Assembly (NCBI RefSeq): GCF_011927955.1
Contig: NZ_JAATJN010000001.1
Span: forward strand, 1,488,001 to 1,552,000
Source: Brevibacterium marinum
GTDB taxonomy: Bacteria; Actinomycetota; Actinomycetes; Actinomycetales; Brevibacteriaceae
DNA: 64,000 bases
Reading direction: 5' to 3'
The notes under the pieces are model-generated. The model was not told where the DNA came from. It saw only the letters and a program-made list of their open reading frames with translations, and searched no databases. How positions within the stretch are numbered: position 1 is the stretch's first letter; each line of letters opens with the position of its first letter. The position numbers were made by a program, and so were the translations under genes. Positions 60,619-64,000 of this stretch are shown piece after piece.

Positions 60619-60760
60619 GCCTCCAGCTTCGTCGCTGTCGGGATCCGGCACATCGGACCGCAGGATGGTCTTGGACCTGCAGCTGACCGACGGGAAGACG
60701 CGCAGGTCATACCAGGGGATGACCTGCCCGCACCAGGGGATGACCTCGGCGCAGGGAGCC

Positions 60761-61597
60761 TCAGCCGTGTGCGTGGACGAGGCCGGCTTCGTAGGCGAGG
60801 ATGACGGCCTGAACCCGGTCACGGGCCTCGAGCTTCATGAGGATGCGTCCGACGTGGGTCTTCACGGTCGGTTTGGCGAGGAAGAGCTCGTCGCCGATCT
60901 CGGTGTTGCTCAGACCCGAGGCGATGAGGGTGAGGACCTCGCGCTCACGCGGCGTCAGTGACTCCAGACGCTGCACGGCGGCCTCGTCGAGCAGACCGGC
61001 CGCAGAGGTGGTCTCCGCCGATTGCGGTGCCGATTGAGTGGCCTGATCGGAGAGATCGCCGTCGCCCAGGTGGGGGAGCAGCTGTCTGTCGAGCAGTCTG
61101 CGGGTGGTGCTCGGAGCGATGACCGCACCGCCGTCGATGACGGTGCGGATCGATTCGAGGAGGATCTCGGGCATGGTGTCCTTGAGGAGGAACCCGGAGG
61201 CGCCGCAGCGCAGCGCCCGCAAGGCGTATTCGTCCTCGTCGAATGTCGTCAGCACGATGATCTTGGGAGTGCGGATCCGCCCGGAGTCGGCCAGGGCGAG
61301 GATCTGCTCGGTGGCGACGATGCCGTCCACGCGCGGCATGCGCACATCCATGAGCACGACGTCGGGTTCCACGGTTCGAACCGTGGTCACTCCCTCGTCG
61401 CCGTCGGCGGCCTGCCCGGCGACGCTCATATCGGGTTGGGAGTCGATGACCATGGCGAATCCCGTGCGCACGAGGACCTGATCGTCGATGAGCACGATCC
61501 GCAGAGCAGCGACCGGGTCCGTGCGCGTGTGGGCATCGGGCCCCGTGGGCGTCTGGCCATCTGGTTCCGTGGGTGCTTGGGCATCGGGGTGGGTCAT
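60761..61597 (-). CDS. Response regulator, NarL/FixJ (LuxR-type HTH) family
   Basis: A 278-residue response regulator. The receiver domain (about 32-150) has phosphoacceptor Asp84 in VVLMDVRMPRVDG; the LuxR-type HTH is at about 212-270 (LTPREREVLTLIASGLSNTE, KPTVKTHVGRILMKLEARDR). The N-terminus is preceded by a 28-residue repeat-rich extension (DAQAPTEPDGQTPTGPDA). Overlaps the kinase gene by four bases (ATGA). It probably activates the ABC transporter operon downstream. Confidence 0.93.
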   Translation of the reverse strand: MTHPDAQAPTEPDGQTPTGPDAHTRTDPVAALRIVLIDDQVLVRTGFAMVIDSQPDMSVAGQAADGDEGVTTVRTVEPDVVLMDVRMPRVDGIVATEQILALADSGRIRTPKIIVLTTFDEDEYALRALRCGASGFLLKDTMPEILLESIRTVIDGGAVIAPSTTRRLLDRQLLPHLGDGDLSDQATQSAPQSAETTSAAGLLDEAAVQRLESLTPREREVLTLIASGLSNTEIGDELFLAKPTVKTHVGRILMKLEARDRVQAVILAYEAGLVHAHG

Positions 61598-61695
61598 CGA
61601 GCTGCTCCGTGCGAGCTCTCGGAATCGGCGCGAGTGATCTCGGAATGCGCGGCGTCGGAGTGCGCGGTCTCGGAATGAGCGGTCTCGGGTCGGAC
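61505..61695 (-). repeat. Repeat tracts at the kinase/regulator junction
   Basis: Two adjacent coding tracts: the start of the response regulator gene (about 61505-61590, units encoding PDGQTPTG-like peptides) and the end of the kinase gene (about 61620-61695, 15-bp units encoding HSETA, HSDAA). Both ends of the coupled gene pair have been rewritten by short repeats. Confidence 0.7.
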
Positions 61696-63147
61696 GGTCG
61701 CTGACGGGGCTGTCGCTGAGTCGCCGCCACCGCGGAGAGGGAAACGGGCCTCGACGACGAAGCCGGTGGCGGTGCCGAACGCGCTTCCGGTGACGCTGTC
61801 CGAGGACAGACCGACCTCATGTCCGGCACGCGGCCGATTCGCGTCGGGCAGTCCCGTGGAGCGGATGGGCCGCGCCGTGAGCGTGCCGCCGTAGAGAGCG
61901 GCGCGCTCCTTCATGCCGGTGATGCCGTTGCCGCGGGAGCGCAGCTGTTCGGAATCGGAGGTTTCGGCGTCGGGGGTCTGCCCGGCTCCGTCGTCGCTGA
62001 TCCTGGCGACGAATTCCCGTGTTTCGGTGTGCAGCGACACGTGGGCGCGAGCGATGCTGCCGGCGTGTTTGAGCACATTGGTCAGTGCCTCTTGGACGAT
62101 GCGGTACACCGCCAGGCCGGCACCGTCGGGCAGCGAGGAGTCGTCGACCTCGTCGATGCCGGCGATGGACACGGGCAGACCGGCGGAACGGATGTCGTCG
62201 ATGAGTCGCCGGATGTCGGCGACGCCGGGCAGCGGCGCGGCGCGGCGGCTGTCGTCATCGTCGGCGCGGAGGAAGCCGAGCAGTGACCTGGTCTGTTCGA
62301 GTGCGTCCCTGCCCGTGCGGGAGATCGTCTCGAGCGCCCCGACCGCGGCCTGCGGGTTCGCCGAGGCCGCGTAGCGTCCGCCGTCGGCCTGAGCGATGAC
62401 GACGGAGAGCGAGTGGGCGATGACGTCGTGCATCTCCCGGGCGATGCGCATCCGCTCGGCGTCGGTGGCCAGACGCGTCTCGGACTCGCGTTCATGCTCG
62501 AGGAGGCGGTTGCGTTCCCGGATCCCTTCGATCTCGCGGCGGCGCCGGTAGCCGACTCCGCCGAGCATCCAGGCAGCGAGCACGATCGAAGCGCAGAGTG
62601 CCACCACGGTGATCATGAGCAGATACTCGCCGAATTCCAGCGACCGCGCATTCGGTCCGAGCGTCGACTGCAGGGACACGAGGTAGAACCACAGACCGAG
62701 CAGGAGCGCCCCGCCCAGGCCGAGGCCGAACACGATGTGCCCGTGCCGGCGCGTGCCCCAGGCCGTCGTCGAGTAGATCGTCAACGGCACGGCGATGATG
62801 CCCACTGTGGGTCCGAGCATCGTGAGGATGCTGAGCAGACAGGCGAAGGCGATGAGCATCGAACTGAACAGCGGTGCTGTGCGCCGCAGGGCCAGTGGGA
62901 CCGTCTGGAGCAGGACGATGGCGACCTGGAGGAAGGTCGGCAGCGCCGTAAATGAGGGCGTCTCGGCATTGGCCACGATGGCCGCGACGGCGATGTAGGC
63001 CAGCGGGAGCACCCAGATCAGCGCATCGCTCACCCAGGGGTGTGCGGCCAGCAGCGCACGCACCCGGTCGAGACGACTGCCAGGGCCCGCCGGGGGTGAG
63101 GCCTGCCGGCCACGGGCGGCGGAGAGTCGGTCGTTCATGAGGCTCAT
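61594..63147 (-). CDS. Sensor histidine kinase (HisKA_3, NarL-type partner)
   Basis: A 517-residue membrane kinase: six hydrophobic segments in two groups (about residues 40-125 and 140-195), then the dimerisation helix with phosphoacceptor His240 in AREMHDVIAHSLSVVIAQ, and an HATPase_c domain with VLKHAGSIARAHV, DDGAG and GNGITGMKERAALYGG. Such kinases with no extracellular domain sense membrane stress. Forms a four-gene operon with the regulator and ABC transporter. The last 40 residues are a repeat-rich tail. Confidence 0.93.
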   Translation of the reverse strand: MSLMNDRLSAARGRQASPPAGPGSRLDRVRALLAAHPWVSDALIWVLPLAYIAVAAIVANAETPSFTALPTFLQVAIVLLQTVPLALRRTAPLFSSMLIAFACLLSILTMLGPTVGIIAVPLTIYSTTAWGTRRHGHIVFGLGLGGALLLGLWFYLVSLQSTLGPNARSLEFGEYLLMITVVALCASIVLAAWMLGGVGYRRRREIEGIRERNRLLEHERESETRLATDAERMRIAREMHDVIAHSLSVVIAQADGGRYAASANPQAAVGALETISRTGRDALEQTRSLLGFLRADDDDSRRAAPLPGVADIRRLIDDIRSAGLPVSIAGIDEVDDSSLPDGAGLAVYRIVQEALTNVLKHAGSIARAHVSLHTETREFVARISDDGAGQTPDAETSDSEQLRSRGNGITGMKERAALYGGTLTARPIRSTGLPDANRPRAGHEVGLSSDSVTGSAFGTATGFVVEARFPLRGGGDSATAPSATVRPETAHSETAHSDAAHSEITRADSESSHGAAR

Positions 63148-63268
63148 GCTAGTGCGGAGGCGAACCGAGACGCATCATACCCAGGGCTGATCGCGAACGC
63201 ACCCGGCGCCGAGCGACCCTGTCGATCGAACGTGCCCGTCGCTCGAGCGTTCTTGTCGAATGAGGTGG

Positions 63269-63835
63269 TCAGAAACCGTACGAGGCTTCTCTGGCCTCTC
63301 TGATCTGGGTGTAGGTGTTCGTCAGCACGATGGTGTCCTCGACAAGACGGTCGAGCCGCTGCACCACATCGTCGTTGACGAGCCGGCCGCGGTTCAGGTC
63401 CTTCTCCTCGACGAACACGTACGGACTGACGACCTGCGCCTTCATGTAGACGAGGATCGGCAGCAGCTGCTGCTGGGCGATGAGGTAGTGCTTGGCCGAC
63501 CCGGCTGTCGTGACCATGGCCACGACCTTGTCCCGGAAGGCACCGACCGGCAGCAGGTCGAAGACGTTCTTCAGCGTCGCCGGGATCGAGGCCTGGAAGA
63601 TGGGAGTGCCGATGATGAGGGCATCGGCGTCCATGATCGCCCGTGTGACACGACCGGTGTCGCCGGTGTATTCGGTGTAGTTCCGTCCGTCGCCGAAGAC
63701 CATGTCCTCCTCGGCGAGGTCGATGAGCGTGACCTCGATGTCGGGATTCTGGGCCATCACCGCCTGGGCGGCGTATTCCATGACGGTTCGGGTCTTCGTG
63801 CCGACGTTCGAGCCGGACAAGGCGACGAGTTTCAT
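63269..63835 (-). CDS. NAD(P)H-dependent FMN reductase
   Basis: A 188-residue flavodoxin-like reductase of the SsuE/MsuE group. The flavin-binding loop is VALSGSNVGTKTRT near the N-terminus, with GTPIFQASIPATLKNVFDLL and MVTTAGSAKHYLIAQQQLLP. It would supply reduced FMN to the luciferase-like monooxygenase whose gene ends one base into this start (TGATG), so both belong to one operon. Confidence 0.92.
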   Translation of the reverse strand: MKLVALSGSNVGTKTRTVMEYAAQAVMAQNPDIEVTLIDLAEEDMVFGDGRNYTEYTGDTGRVTRAIMDADALIIGTPIFQASIPATLKNVFDLLPVGAFRDKVVAMVTTAGSAKHYLIAQQQLLPILVYMKAQVVSPYVFVEEKDLNRGRLVNDDVVQRLDRLVEDTIVLTNTYTQIREAREASYGF

Positions 63836-64000
63836 CAGTTGGCCTCCTGTGCGCAGTCGTCATCGGCGGATGTCGCCTCGGTGGCGGTGTACTTCTTCAC
63901 TGCGGGGATGATCTCGGCTCCGATCTTCTCGATCTGGGCCAACACCCGGTCGTAGGGCATACCGCCGAAGTCGATCTGGCCGAGGAAGCGCTGGTGGCCG
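63835..64000 (-). CDS. Luciferase-like (LLM class) monooxygenase, C-terminal fragment
   Basis: Only the last 54 residues are in the window: GHQRFLGQIDFGGMPYDRVL, then AQIEKIGAEIIPAVKKY and a short acidic tail. This is the usual end of FMN-dependent LLM monooxygenases of the CE1758/MSMEG-type. The remainder lies beyond 64000. It precedes and overlaps the FMN reductase gene; together they could oxidise a sulfonate, an organosulfur compound or another substrate. Confidence 0.85.
   Translation of the reverse strand, partial: GHQRFLGQIDFGGMPYDRVLAQIEKIGAEIIPAVKKYTATEATSADDDCAQEAN

Noticed and set aside
1..64000. tRNA or rRNA genes, CRISPR arrays and origin of replication
   Set aside because: Reading both strands revealed no cloverleaf, rRNA-like sequence, spacer-repeat array or DnaA-box cluster; a covariance-model search would be needed to exclude small RNAs.

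Overview
The window looks like chromosomal DNA of a high-GC actinobacterium. Genes are dense on both strands, coding GC is roughly two thirds, GTG starts are frequent and operons are short with ATGA-type overlaps. The mix of genes (BCCT transporter, AtoE, KtrAB, CtaG, DUF5134, BlaI/M56, COG3375) would fit the order Micrococcales, perhaps Brevibacterium; that placement is inference from gene content. No rRNA, tRNA, CRISPR array, intact insertion sequence or prophage was seen. The left edge starts just before a LysR gene and the right edge cuts a luciferase-like monooxygenase gene.

Layout. 0-13.6 kb: LysR regulator, Cys/Met-metabolism PLP enzyme, acetyltransferases, a CtaG copper/oxidase assembly protein, and genes for fatty-acid-type metabolism (two crotonase/acyl-CoA ligase genes, 3-hydroxyacyl-CoA dehydrogenase, aldehyde dehydrogenase, short-chain fatty acid transporter). 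Inside this stretch an AbiEi/DUF559-like gene is bracketed by two copies of the same long hairpin. 13.6-22.7 kb: BCCT transporter, aspartate dehydrogenase split by a 12-G tract, Tag glycosylase, Nudix hydrolase, an exported protein with a 9-bp repeat tail, a WYL regulator and a transposase-derived protein with a degenerate active site. 22.7-35.4 kb: KtrA/KtrB potassium uptake, YihY, three MFS transporters, ArsR/SRPBCC divergent pair, a GntR-MFS-aldo/keto reductase cluster and TauE.

35.5-41.8 kb is a copper module: DUF5134 protein, BlaI-type repressor, M56 protease, a CopD-CtaG fusion and a CopA-type ATPase. A BlaI-like operator lies in front of DUF5134, a weaker copy in front of CopD-CtaG, and a well matched copy 33 kb away in front of the first ctaG, which suggests one regulon. 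41.8-49 kb holds a crotonase, an unknown protein, an exported HNH-nuclease lipoprotein, thioesterase/HxlR, LysR and a Ca/H antiporter.

49-55 kb is the most interesting metabolic block: IclR and a universal stress protein face, across a strong palindromic operator, a five-gene operon of a tripartite tricarboxylate transporter (TctC, TctB, TctA), a CaiB-type CoA transferase and a citryl-CoA-lyase-like protein. This reads as uptake, CoA-transfer activation and lyase cleavage of citrate or a related acid without citrate lyase CitDEF. 55-64 kb: TetR with reiterated half-sites, DoxX, and a histidine kinase/response regulator/ABC transporter operon, then an FMN reductase and a flavin monooxygenase.

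A cross-cutting feature is the frequency of short imperfect tandem repeats (6-24 bp units) in protein linkers, tails and intergenic spacers, at about ten places.
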